Part shown: positions 53,548 through 64,000 of the stretch, one piece after another
Layout: the number at the start of each line of letters is the position of its first letter
Numbering within the stretch: the stretch's first letter is position 1
Assembly: GCA_021396245.1 (NCBI GenBank)
Contig: WNYE01000134.1
Location: 1-64,000 of the forward strand
Origin: Sporothrix humicola
Taxonomy: Eukaryota; Ascomycota; Sordariomycetes; Ophiostomatales; Ophiostomataceae
DNA: 64,000 bases
Direction: 5' to 3'
Translations under genes and position numbers: made by a program
The notes under the pieces: model-generated
Databases searched by the model: none
Told to the model about the DNA's origin: nothing
The model's input: only the letters and a program-made list of their open reading frames with translations

Positions 53548-55506
53548 ATGGCGGCTCCAGAAACTATCTCCGCCAGGTCGGAGGCGTCAATAACGCCAAA
53601 GTCGACACCAAAGCTGGAAACAGAAGGTGTATTTTCTTCGCAGCAAATACACGAAAACCACACAGCAACATCGAACGACGATATCGAAGCTTCTGCCGCC
53701 GTTCTGGCAAATGCTTCCACCGACAATGAATTTCCGATATCCAACCTCGCGCCCTGGCGTTTCTGGACACTCAGTTTAGGGTATGCCACAGACCAATCTT
53801 TTATATCTTTTTACAAGTGCAGTCTTCTAACAAAATAGCGTCGGTCTCGGTCTATTCCTGGCCATGTTGGATTCGTCCATCGTGGCAACAAGTCTACTCA
53901 CAATTGGCCGTGAACTGGGCTCCATTGAGCTCATCAACTGGGTAGCCCTGGCTTACACGCTGGCCTACCTGAGCTGTGCCGTCATTTTTGCCCGCATTGC
54001 CGATATTGTCGGCCGCCGCAACGCCTATCTGGCGGCCTTTCTCATATTCTTCGGCTTTTCGATAGGCTGCGGCTTCGCCAAGAACCTGCACCAGCTCATT
54101 GCCCTCCGTGCTCTTCAGGGTATCGGTGGCTCCGGCCTTTACTCACTATCCATGATCATCTGGCCCGAGCTGTCGCCCATCCACATGAAGAGGCATATTG
54201 CCAGCCTGGCCGGCGTCGTCATCGGTATGGCCGGCGTCCTCGGCCCGATCTTGGGTGGTCTGTTGACCAACTATGCCTCATGGCGCTGGATTTTCTGGAT
54301 CAAGTATGTTCCCTCGTCACATTTTGTCCTATGTTGTCTTCCACATACTAACAGAGCAGTGGCCCAATCGGCTTCTATTCTATGGCAGTGTTTGCCCTCA
54401 CATGGCCAGACGAGAAACATCTCCCTGTCATCCAGCGTCACCCATGGTCATCACTCGATATTGTCGGCTCGATCTTGCTCATTGCTGCCGCCGCTCTCGT
54501 CACATTTGCTTTCCAGAACGCCGGCGTCAATCCGAACCAGTGGAACCAGGCCATCTTTTTGGCACCGCTGCTCACCGGCATCTTTTGCTGGGCTGCCCTA
54601 TTCGCATGGCAGTATATTGTCGAGAAGTGTTGGACGCACATTATGCCTGCTTTCCCGCTCAAGCTTCTTCGCAACCACGTCTATGCGGCAGCCGCCCTTA
54701 CGACACTCTTTTTGGGTTTCCCATTTTTCGCAGTCATATTTACCTTCCCGCTGCGCCTCCAGATTGTCAACGGGAAGAGCGGTCTCATGGCGGGTGTTAT
54801 GTTGCTCCCACTGCTGGCTGGCGTTTCGTTCGGCAGCGCCCTCACGGGATTCATAAACCTCAAGCACAATCGTCTTTTCGAGACACTTGTTGTGGCAGGT
54901 GGGCTCATGATTATCGGATGTGGCCTCGAGACAACACTGTCAGACTCTGCCAATCTCGAGGCGAAAGCGCTCGGCTTCTTGCCCTTTATCGGCCTTGGCC
55001 TTGGGCTTGGAGCATCTGCCACCACGATCTTGGCTTCGACGGAAGCTCCGCCGGGCGACCATGCAGCATCGCAAGGTATCATTGCCCAAGCCCGTGTTTT
55101 CGGCGGAAGTATCGGCATTGCCGCATCGTCAGCAATCTTGGCGAGGCAGGAAATGACCAAACTCGGTACCGTGATCACAACGGACGTGCCTGCAGACCTG
55201 ACAGGTGACTCGCCGGCCGCCATCCTTGTCCGACAAGTCTTTACGCAGGCATTTACGGAAAACATGCGCATCTGCGCCATCGTGTCCGCCGCCGCCATGG
55301 TCATTGCCTGCGGAACCTACACCCGGAACCGCCAGCCGATTCTGGCTGTGCTTGAAGAACGGGCAAGACAAGAGGCGGCCAAGCAAGGAGCTGCGACGGT
55401 TGAAGTCACTCCAGTACCAGCGACTACGGTACCCACTGCCCAAGCAGATATCGTGCCCCATAGCGACTCGGAGCGGGCAGACGATGAGTCGAAAGAGCAG
55501 GTGTAA
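53548..55506 (+). CDS. MFS drug/metabolite efflux transporter (DHA2-like)
   Basis: Three exons, 53548-53780, 53839-54303 and 54360-55506, encode 614 aa; the introns are 58 and 56 bp. About 75 hydrophilic N-terminal residues precede the first membrane helix (GLGLFLAMLDSSIVATSLL). MFS motif A is seen as ADIVGRRNAY (about 131-140). The antiporter motif C is GMAGVLGPILGGLL (about 207-220). The number of hydrophobic segments and the LDSSIVATSL start fit the 14-helix DHA2 proton-antiporter family of multidrug and toxin exporters. The C-terminal tail is charged and probably cytosolic. The substrate cannot be told from sequence; no biosynthetic backbone gene lies nearby. The chosen ATG (GGCCATGG) has a strong context; the frame is open upstream, but that part is non-conserved leader. 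Confidence 0.88.
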
Positions 55507-56687
55507 TGAGAGGACGTGCTCCATACTATTTTTGATTTATTTTTACGCATTGTTGTCTAGAACGGCCACACAGCAATACCCCGGGATAGCTACGGCGACA
55601 CATAGTAGCACGGCGTTTTGAATTTCATGGGAAACGGCGAACGGGGGCAGCAAGCGGCGTCATTTGTTTATTCTTCATCACCATTTTCGTCATATCGGGT
55701 TTTAGCTTCATAGATAGGGATTTCGGTGGGAATTTGATTTATGGGTTTACATGCTGTCTGATTTGTTTTACCTATTCTGCCATTTAATAACAGAATGTAG
55801 CATAGCATGGAGAGATAGATAACGGACAAAAGATGCGAATTATCAGCTTGAACGGAGCTTGCCACCATAAGAAGACGGCGACTTATATACGAATGCCCAG
55901 AGCTAAGACATATGTTCTTAGCCGGCTTTTACATGTTGATTTGGACATTGCCCAAAGCCCCTGGAGCTACCAACAGCGATGGTATGTGGCACACAAAAGG
56001 CACCAGGGTAATAAAAGGGGCTCAAATGATGGGGAAAATATCAGCAGTTTATTTATGCATACTTATTTACCTTCTTTCCGCCTTATCCAAACGGCTTTTA
56101 TTCCGCGATAACACGGGAAATCACCGGCAAACGCCGTTCGTCGCCAATATCGGGCGGTTACTAGCGGGCTTCAGCTCTGCTCTTTTTACTCGCGTTTCTC
56201 GTCTTCAGCGCGCCTTTTTGTTCAGTAAACATGGGTTCTTGAATCGAATCATGGAGTACTTTTGCTATTGAATTCTTCAAACTACGAATTGTTACTCTGA
56301 AATTGTAGGAGGTACCTTCCTTGACAAACTCCAAATTCACAAAGGGAAAGAAGCTAAATCGTGGGTGGGTCGTCGCGGAAAGAGCACCCGGGCAAACAAG
56401 CTGGAGAGAGCACTGGGCGGGATTGCATCACCGGTCGCGGGGTTTTCGTGTGCGGGCCTTACCTGCCCCATTCGACAATGACACTGGAAATATGGGGGGA
56501 TATGGAGAGTACGCCATTTCCGCAACGATCTCGGGGATCCCCTCCTTCCTCGAATTAAAACAACGCGATTTCCTTACCAGCTTCCTTATCCACAGCCCCT
56601 TTTGTAATCCTTTCTTTCGTCTTCCGCTGTTTTGTTCTCTTCTTAAAAATACTTATTTTGTAGACAACCCACCTCCCTCCCTACCTT
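55507..56687. other. Intergenic MFS to SDR
   Basis: 1.2 kb between two plus-strand genes. The first part is presumably MFS 3' UTR and the last ~120 bp are pyrimidine-rich, consistent with the dehydrogenase leader. Open frames of up to about 145 codons overlap here without recognisable content. Confidence 0.5.
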
Positions 56688-57932
56688 ATGTTGCCTTCTG
56701 CCGCCCGCGCCATCTCCCGCATCCGCCGTCCTGCTGCCGCTTTCACGACACGGTCTCTTAATCTTGTCTCTCGGCCTGCCTCTACTTCACATTTCTGCTC
56801 GATTTTGTCGACAGTTCGTCCAGCTATCTCCAACCGAGTCGCTTTCTCCTCCTGCAAAGTCCATCCCTTCAGCACAATGTCTGCCGTCGCCAAGCGTCTT
56901 GCCGGCAAGACCGTCGTCGTCACCGGTGCCTCATCCGGCATCGGCCGCAGTTGTGCCTTTGAATTTGCCCGCTCTGCTGCCCCCGCTGGCGGTCTGAAGC
57001 TGATTCTGACGGCCCGCCGCATCGACACGCTGCGCCAGATTGCCGATGATCTCGTCAAGGAGCTAGGCGAGGACAAGGTCAAGGTCCTGCCCGTGCAGCT
57101 CGACGTCAGCGACCGCAAGGCCGTCCGTGGTTTCGTCGAGAGCCTGCCCGAGGAGTGGCGCGACATTGACGTCCTGGTCAACAATGCGTACGTTCTTTTT
57201 GGTCCTCGCTCCGCTCGCTCTTTTCTTCTTTCCTCGCTTCGCTCACTTTTATTCTTTCCTCGCTGCACTCGCTTCTCGTTCATTTACTAACAATTACGCA
57301 GTGGCCTCGTCAAGGGCGTTGCCCGTGCTCCTGAAATCGCCGAGGAGGATATCGACGTGATGCTCGCCACCAACGTCACCGGCCTCATCCACATGACCCA
57401 GGCGGTCCTACCGACCTTCCTCAAGCGCGGCTCCGACGGCGGCGCCGGTGACATTATCAACATTGGCAGCATTGCTGGCCTCGATCCCTACCCCGGAGGC
57501 AGCATCTACTGTGCCACCAAGGCCGCTGTCCGCAGCTTCACCGAGAGCTTGCGCAAGGAGCTGATCTCCACGCGTGTGCGTGTCATTGAGATCGACCCCG
57601 GCCAAGTCGAGACCGAGTTCTCGGTTGTCCGCTTTTACGGCGACAAGTCCAAGGCTGATGCCGTCTATGCGTATGTTGCCGTCCATTTATTTTTATGCTA
57701 CTTTCAGTGCTCTTCTTACTGACTTTTGCAGCGGTGTCAACCCTCTGACGCCCGAGGATATCGCTGAGGTTGTTGTCTTCGCCGCGTCCCGGCCGGAGAA
57801 TGTCGTCATTGCCAACTCGCTGGTCTTCCCCCAGCACCAGGTATGTCTAGAGCACTCTTTATGTCATTTTTGTCATTATTTCTTTTCTAACAAAAATAGG
57901 GCTCTGCCGGTCACCTTTACAAGAAGCAGTAA
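56688..57932 (+). CDS. Short-chain dehydrogenase (yeast YMR226C-like), possible mitochondrial form
   Basis: Four exons, 56688-57187, 57302-57670, 57732-57840 and 57900-57932, encode 336 aa. A second in-frame ATG at 56877 gives 273 aa, the usual length (yeast YMR226C/Tma29, 267 aa), an NADP-dependent oxidoreductase of L-serine and 3-hydroxy acids. SDR signatures: cofactor loop TGASSGIG, NNAG (split by intron 1), catalytic Ser in IGSIAG, and YCATK with Tyr-x3-Lys. The ending HLYKKQ matches the subfamily. The 63 residues between the two ATGs contain eight Arg, one Lys and no acidic residue (MLPSAARAISRIRRPAAAF...), like a mitochondrial presequence. Two isoforms from alternative starts are possible but inferred. 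Intron 1 contains a threefold imperfect repeat. Confidence 0.9.
57203..57281 (+). repeat. Threefold imperfect tandem repeat in SDR intron 1
   Basis: Three consecutive copies of 28, 26 and 25 bp, each starting TCCTCGCT and followed by a C/T-rich tail, fill most of the 114 bp intron. A perfect TACTAAC branch site and ACGCAG acceptor follow. The copies differ by a few bases. Confidence 0.75.
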
Positions 57933-58885
57933 ATACCTGCCGCAATATACCACCAGATCTAGTCTTCACAGACTCCCGCATCAAAAGTACAAAATCATAG
58001 ATTTATTCTTGACAAAGTGTCAGGCGTGTTCAGTGAAAATTATGTTTATGCAATGTCAATTGGTGCTTTCGTCTCGTTTTATATTTATTTTTATTTTTAC
58101 CCCCATGCGATCTTGCCTTCATCTTCGCCCCTTCCTTTTGTTTCCTTTCATCTCACCTTCCCTCTCGTCATCACTTGTTTTCTGCCCATTCGCACCTTCC
58201 TTTCTGCCGTCCCCCACCAATTCGGCGCTAGCACCCCTCGTTGCCAAGAAGAATAGGACCGGCAGAAAAACACGCGGGGTTTGGCCAATCGTGCCTACCT
58301 CTGCGATACCCGTGCCAAGCGCCGTACACCGACTGCACCCGCCGCCCACGTGACCCACCCAAACAGCACGAAAATGGCTGAGGTTGCTTATCGGGTCTTA
58401 TCGTGCGTGGCGGGAGGCGGCAGAATTTTTTGGGACTTTCCCCTTTTGGGCGATTTTGGCTTTTCGGTGTGCATTCTGCTGGGTTTTTGGGCGTGTCCCC
58501 AGCGCCGTCCGTGTTATTGTTTTTCGTTCCTGCCCTGTGCTCCCCGCCTACCCTGTGCAAAAAAAAAAAAAAAAAATTACACACCTGCCGTCCATCACCG
58601 CCCATCGCCAAAAGGCGAAAAATAACAGAACCCACGAAAAAGAACCCACAATCCGAACGAACGAGAGCCACTCTTGTCTCTCACCGCCAGGCGACAAGAC
58701 GCAGCGCAGCGCAACGAACCCGACCCTCGCCGCAATTGTCCTCGACAATCCTCGACCGCATTCCCGAGCGAGCACTGGCCCGACACGCGACGAAACGGGC
58801 CTCCCTTCCAGACGATTATCGCGAAAAAAGAGACGAAAAATAGACGAAAAACGACGGAAGAACTGGGCGAAAAGAAACAGCGAAA
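57933..58885 (+). promoter_or_regulatory. SDR 3' end and promoter/leader of BED/zinc-cluster gene
   Basis: 953 bp between two plus-strand genes. 58080-58200 is pyrimidine-rich. Two CTTATCG heptamers occur at 58387-58393 and 58397-58403, in the same orientation. An 18-base A run is at 58559-58576. The last 250 bp are A/C-rich up to the ATG at 58886. Confidence 0.45.
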
Positions 58886-61800
58886 ATGGGCCGCAAGCCG
58901 AACCCGGTCATTCTGCAGTTCTTCGAGCGCGGTCCGCGGCTGGCCGACAACAGCAATCGGTATCCGCACCGATGCAAGGCCTGTGGCGAGTCGTTCCCCA
59001 AGGGACGGGCGGAATCGCTCATGACGCATATTTCTAAGAAATGCCCTGCCATTAGCGAAGCCGACCGCATCAACGCGTGCCTGTCCCTCAACGGCCTCAG
59101 CCACCACATTGCGGCGGCCGCTGCAGCGTCAGCGAGTGCGGGTGGAGGAGCCGGCGGTGCTGGCGGCCAGGGAGGCGTGCGTGGATCGGCAAACAGCCGC
59201 ATGCAGCATCTCCACGGCCTCCAGCAACACGCCCATCGTCTCGCAGCAGCCAACGGCGGCCCCAGCCAGACCCACGCCCACCACCACCACCTGCTGGCGG
59301 CGAGCCAGAACAACGGAGCGACCAATGCAGCAGCAGCAGCAGCGGCGGCGGCAGCAGTTGCGGCGGCTGCCGCTGCAGTGTCCTCGTCCCCCTCGACCTC
59401 GGCCGTCGATGCTGCAGCGATCCAGCGCGACTGGACGGCCCTCGAAACGCTGGCAGAAGTCTCGCGTCAGATCGATCTTAGTGAGAAGCACGACGACCGG
59501 GCACCTGGCAGTTCGGGCGGACCTCCTGGCGAGGGAGACGCGAACAATGCAAACGCAAACGCCGCGGCAAAGAAGAACAGCACCGACGCCTCGAACCACT
59601 TTGACCCCTCCGACCTTCTTCGATCCGACCCGAACACAATGGAGGAGGACACGGATGCCGAGCAGAAGCTGACGACGGAGCAGCAGCAGCAGCAACAGCA
59701 GCAGGCCGAGGTCGAGAAGATGCTAAGCGCAGCCGCCGACCAGGACGGCATCACTTTTGACCAGATCAAACGCCTCGAGGAGGCCAATCTGTCGATGGCT
59801 GCCGCTGCAGCATCGGCCCAGCTGAACCAGGCGCTGCTCGATCCTCAGCTGCGCTCAGAAGAGCCAGTGCCCGTCGCCGCCACAGCAGCCGCCGCCGTTG
59901 CAGCTGCAGCCGCCGCAGCGGCCTCAGCATCGAACAACAACGCCGGAACGCCGCAGTCTGACATGGCCGCTGCCAGCGCCGGTGTCGAGAAGCTTGATGT
60001 CGACAGCGCCGTGGCTTCGGGCGCGAACACGCCGGCAGATGGCGCCTCTAACATGGCCGACACTGCTGTCATGACGCCCGACGTGCATGTTAATGTTAAT
60101 GTCGATGGCGACGAGCCTATGCCCGACGCGCTCCTTGCAGCCACAACGGGTGTCAGCACCGCCGGAGGTGTTGCCTCGACACAACCCTGGGGCGAGATCA
60201 CGTACCTGGCCGACAACGTTGTTTTACCAGTCTTCCCGCAGACGGCGGACGGTCACAACCATCACCATCATCTTCTCCCCGCGAGCCCTGGCGATCCCAA
60301 CCGCATCAGCTTCAACATGAACAACCCCAACGAGGTCGGCCGTCCTAAGCAGGGCCGTGCCCGTTTCAACACGACTCGGCGCAAGGAGGTCCAGGAGGTG
60401 CGCCGCATTGGCGCCTGCATCCGTTGCCGCATCCTGCGCAAGACCTGCTCCAAGGGCAGCCCGTGTGACCAGTGCCGCAAGGTCCTGTCACCACGCGTCT
60501 GGCGCTCAGGTTGTGTCCGTACCAAGTTCACTGAGCAGCTCGACATATTTTGCGCGGGCGTCCAGGTCGTTCTTGCCCAGCATCGCGCTAACCAGCTGCG
60601 CGAAACCGTCGACCTGGTCAACCGGGGGCTTATGATTGAGGCCACCCACTTCCCCGACAACCCAGCCGTCGCAGTGACACTCGAAGTCTTCCAGATCAAC
60701 GGGCCTAAAGATCCCGGTGCAGCTGCTGCTGCCGCTGCCGCTGCCGCCGAGGCTGCATCTTCTGCGACCACTGCTGCCGATGTTGCTGCGGCTGCTGCTG
60801 CGGCCGCGGCTGCCGTCTCAGCTGCTGCCGCCGTTAGCGCTGCGGCTGCTGCAGCAAACGAAATCCCTTCTATCGAAGGCGAGGGCGCGCCAAAGGAGGC
60901 TGAAAGCACGGAAACTGCCCCCACCACCATTGAAGATGCCGCCAGCGGCGATGCTGCTACTCCTGCTGTAGATGGAGCGACAGAAGCTGCTAAGGAAGAA
61001 GCAACTGTGCCTACAGCTGAGTCTGCGGAACCTACCGTAGCAACAGAACAGCCTACCGCTACTGGGGCAGCGCCGGCGCCGGCGCCAGCACCACTCATTG
61101 CCGAGCTGCACCTCTGGGAAGAGGGCGAGATTGTCATGGTCGACACCGCCAAGGACGACGTGCCTCTCAAGATGGAGTACTACATGCGCAACATGCTGCC
61201 CGAGTTCATCCAGCGCGAACCCTCGCTCTTTGTGCGCACCATGCTCGAGACCGCCACCACTCTGGCACAAGAGACGAACAGCGTGCTCCTCAAGAAGGCC
61301 ATTGAGCTCTGGGGCCTCGTCGAGATCCTCGACCGCGAGCGCCAGTGGCAGATCCGTGTCAAGCCCATCCCTGGCAGCAACAACACCGGCAAGGCCAAGT
61401 CCAAGGACGGCAACGCTGCCGATGGCAAAGAGGGCGATGCCGCCAGCGACATCAAGGATGAAGAACCCCGCCAGATCCGCGCGGACACTGACCAGGAGAC
61501 GTATACCACACTCTGCCTGCAGCTGACCGCCGGAGCCGAGCGCAAGGCCGCCGCCATCAGCAACAGCCTGCTGACCACCATGCAGCGCCTGCTGCAAGAC
61601 AGCAAGACCAAGATCGACTACACCATGTACTTTACGACGCTGATCTTGCTCAACTGTGTTGAAAAGTCTACCTGGGGCTTCAAGGCTTGGGATCAGGAGA
61701 CGCTGCGCCAAATGTGGCCGCTCGAGCGCACGCCGCACGATTTTGCCCAGCAGGGCTACGTCATTGCCGATCTGCTGCGCATGCTGTTGGGCATTCGCAA

Positions 61801-62077
61801 AGCTCTGCCGCGCACGACCTGCCGCCCCGAGGACGGCATGCTCGTCACTGAAGACGAAGACCCCGTCATCCGCAACTTTTTCGAAACGATCAAGCTTAAC
61901 TGTAGGTTGCCTGGCCCCCTTCATTATTTCCCTGTCTCGTTATCCCCACACAAACTAACAATTTAAATAGACAACGAAGTTGTGAACAAGCACGATCATC
62001 CCTCTTTCTCACCGACAGACTCGCGGTCGTTTGAACTGCTGTTCTGCTCGTCTCTCCTCGTTCCCATTCGGGACTAA
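58886..62077 (+). CDS. BED-like plus Zn2Cys6-like putative regulator with polyalanine runs
   Basis: Two exons, 58886-61901 and 61971-62077, encode 1040 aa; the 69 bp intron joins LN to YNEVVNKHDH. Residues 1-60 look like a BED-type zinc finger: Cys30-x2-Cys33-x14-His48-x4-Cys53 (HRCKACGESF...MTHISKKC). A middle zinc cluster has Cys511-x2-Cys514-x6-Cys521-x5-Cys527-x2-Cys530, then a 12-residue gap to Cys543, longer than the usual 6-9. The segment after it (TKFTEQLDIFCAGVQVV...) and the C-terminal third appear globular. Between them lie many alanine runs (GCN), a Gln run near 59680, and Asp/Glu/Thr-rich linkers. The architecture suggests a nuclear DNA-binding regulator conserved in filamentous ascomycetes; I cannot name it. 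The start is supported by the conserved-looking MGRKPNPVILQFFERG. Confidence 0.82.
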
Positions 62078-63210
62078 CATCTCCCCTCACTCACATCTTA
62101 TCCCCTTTTTGCTTTTTGTCTCTGTTTTCATGTTTCGACGATCTCATGGTTTTTTTTTTTCTCGCGCTGAGCTTTTTATGCTCTATTTATTTTTATTTTT
62201 AACGTATTTGTGATGATTGGAAAGGCGGCGTCCTAGATTTTGTTTTCTTTTATTTCTCGACTTTATATGGTATTGGGACTATGGGCGTTATAGGGGATCT
62301 CCGGAATCAACGCCGTGAGATCAGGACAAAAAAAGCAACAAAACAAATGATGGTATAGGAAGAAAACCAAGGGGGAAAATATGAAATGGATACAATGACT
62401 TCGGAGGAACAGTGGAACAAAAAAGAAGAAAAAAGAAAACTGCCTGTATGGGAAGGATTCAATCACTTGATTACCTACCCCTTTTCTGTTTATTTTTAAG
62501 ATTATTATGTCTATTTCTCGCCAGAGAACCGCGCAGGATGTCATATACCCTGCTAGTTTCCTGTTTTGATTTTCAACTGTTCTTTTCTTACGCGGGGCGT
62601 CCAAAAGGTACCGAATATGACGGGTGAAGGAAGGAAAAAGAAGAAAGGGTGTGAATTTGAATTTGGATTTTGGGCCAAATTAGAAAGTCAGACAGACACT
62701 CATTAATGACGAATCAGTCCTTACCGAGAAGTACGACACAACGTCTGTGAATCACCTGCTCACAAGTGCAAATATATAATGTTTTTAAGAGATCTTTTTG
62801 TATTGCTGTGCTGGTAACCGTATAAAAACAAACTGGTCTTCTGATGATATAATTAAGTGAGAAAATAATGTTGTACACGCCGTATGAATTCAACAATAAA
62901 AAGAGCAAACAGAATGGAAAAAAGACGAACAAAGGCAGGCGCAAAACCACAAACCATGAAACCAAGAAAAGCTGAGATAAAACAGTATGAGAATGGGAAC
63001 GTGTAGGTGGAGAATCACTGGCGACGCAAGGCCAACAAAGGCCCGGCGACGTCTGCCTCCTTTTTTCCAAACGCAAACAAAACAAAGAAGGGCCCATCCA
63101 TCCCGGTCTCCAAACCAACTGACTCCCAACCAAAATATGTTACAAATTCAGACAAGCAGTCGCAGCCAACGCGTATTTCAAAAATCAAAGTATTTCATGG
63201 GTCGGTTCGC
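62078..63210. other. Convergent 3' intergenic region
   Basis: 1.1 kb between the plus-strand BED/zinc-cluster gene and the minus-strand gene at the window edge. Mainly AT-rich 3' UTR-like sequence with T- and A-runs. No coding frame is convincing. Confidence 0.55.
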
Positions 63211-64000
63211 CTACTGATCCTGGCTGAAAGACGAGCCAAGACCCTCCTGCACCTGCTCCATGTCGGCCATTGTGCTGTTGAACACCTTGCTGAGGTTGTT
63301 GATCACGCGCGCCCGGTTGCGCTCGTGCCGCGACGTCCAGATGTAGTCCATGATCTCACGGCTGATCTGCTCCAGTTGATCGACCGTGCAGCCCGACGTC
63401 CGGTCCAGAATCATGTCGAGGATCGGGTCCAAGTTGGCGTCTGGCACGCTGATCGGGAAGCCTTGCGACGACAGACGGCTGGTGCTCTGTTGCAGTTGCA
63501 GCTGTGACGGCGGTGGGGGCGGGCCGAGCGGCTGGATGGGCGACTGTTGTTGCGACATTGGCCCTCCCACCTGCGAGGGCGACGAGAATGCACCGCCATT
63601 GCCATCGTTGCCAGACTTACTGCTGCTGTCGAGGTCGCCCTTGCCCAGGGCGTGCATCTGCGAGTGCACCCATTCGTGGCTCGAGTTGCCCTGGCTCGGC
63701 AGCGAGCCAAAGATGGACTGCGTGTCGGGGATCTGCGAGCCGTCAGGATCGACACCGCCTGTAGCACCGGTGATCGTGTTGCCGTGCATGATGCTGTTGT
63801 TGGCCGTAACAATGTGCACGCCGTTGGTTGCCTGAGTGCTTTGCGGGCCCGTCGAAGGGTCAGACGTCTTGGTGGTCGACGCATCGTTAACAAGGGCCGA
63901 GGGGGACATGCCGTCCGGAAGACCCGTCAGGGCAGACACCTGTGACACCTGCGTGTTGCCGGCATTGGCAAGAGCTGACGATCGAGGCCACTGCGGCGGC
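63211..64000 (-). CDS. C-terminal part of an unrecognised gene (truncated by window edge)
   Basis: The frame is open from the window edge to a TAG at 63211, giving the last 262 residues; the start lies outside. The first ~170 visible residues are disordered and rich in Ser, Gly, Gln and Asn, with a PPPPP stretch. The last ~80 residues look folded: DPILDMILDRTSGCTVDQLE, then EIMDYIWTSRHERNRARVIN and a short helical end. The contrast with the low-complexity part and the GC-rich codon use support a real coding region. I do not recognise the family, and no intron is needed in the visible part. Confidence 0.75.
   Translation of the reverse strand, partial: PPQWPRSSALANAGNTQVSQVSALTGLPDGMSPSALVNDASTTKTSDPSTGPQSTQATNGVHIVTANNSIMHGNTITGATGGVDPDGSQIPDTQSIFGSLPSQGNSSHEWVHSQMHALGKGDLDSSSKSGNDGNGGAFSSPSQVGGPMSQQQSPIQPLGPPPPPSQLQLQQSTSRLSSQGFPISVPDANLDPILDMILDRTSGCTVDQLEQISREIMDYIWTSRHERNRARVINNLSKVFNSTMADMEQVQEGLGSSFSQDQ

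Noticed and set aside
43831..57932. Secondary-metabolite cluster (zinc-cluster regulator, MFS exporter, dehydrogenase)
   Set aside because: No polyketide synthase, peptide synthetase, terpene cyclase or other backbone enzyme is present. The dehydrogenase is a conserved housekeeping type, and the regulator is 7 kb from the transporter.

Overview
The window is nuclear DNA of a filamentous ascomycete, most likely a Sordariomycete; the class is an inference. The support is short GT-AG introns of 53-114 bp, many with a CTAAC branch site just before the acceptor, GC-rich exons in AT-richer intergenic DNA, pyrimidine-rich leaders before several starts, two fungal zinc-cluster regulators, and clear orthologues of Pezizomycotina housekeeping genes. 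There are no operons, CRISPR arrays or recognisable rRNA or tRNA genes.

Layout. 1-7778 has no gene I can support; it opens with an oligo(T) block and ends in a pyrimidine-rich leader. 7779-32050 is a dense housekeeping block of eight genes, mostly in convergent or divergent pairs: a SYLF (YSC84-like) protein, the cohesin loader SCC2, RNA polymerase I subunit RPA12, deoxyhypusine hydroxylase LIA1, a Rab5-like GTPase, nucleoporin SEH1, 40S-biogenesis GTPase BMS1 and the NEDD8 E1 subunit ULA1. 32051-43830 is an 11.8 kb gene-poor gap leading into a Zn2Cys6 regulator (43831-46376). 46377-53547 is gene-poor and holds one convincing small cysteine-rich secreted protein (49994-50305). 53548-62077 carries an MFS transporter, a short-chain dehydrogenase with a possible mitochondrial presequence, and a BED-like plus zinc-cluster protein with many alanine runs. 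The window ends inside an unrecognised minus-strand gene.

Functionally, RPA12, BMS1 and LIA1 all serve ribosome production or translation (Pol I transcription, 40S maturation, eIF5A hypusination). SCC2, SEH1 and ULA1 are core chromosome, nuclear-pore and ubiquitin-like modifier genes. I found no evidence of a secondary-metabolite cluster or of an obvious new multi-gene system. The best leads are the small secreted protein in a gene-poor pocket, the alternative-start dehydrogenase, the double-zinc polyalanine regulator, the CxC variant zinc ribbon of RPA12, and a paired CGATAAG/CTTATCG motif in three promoters. Exon boundaries were placed by eye from splice consensus and reading-frame continuity; every complete multi-exon model sums to a whole number of codons.
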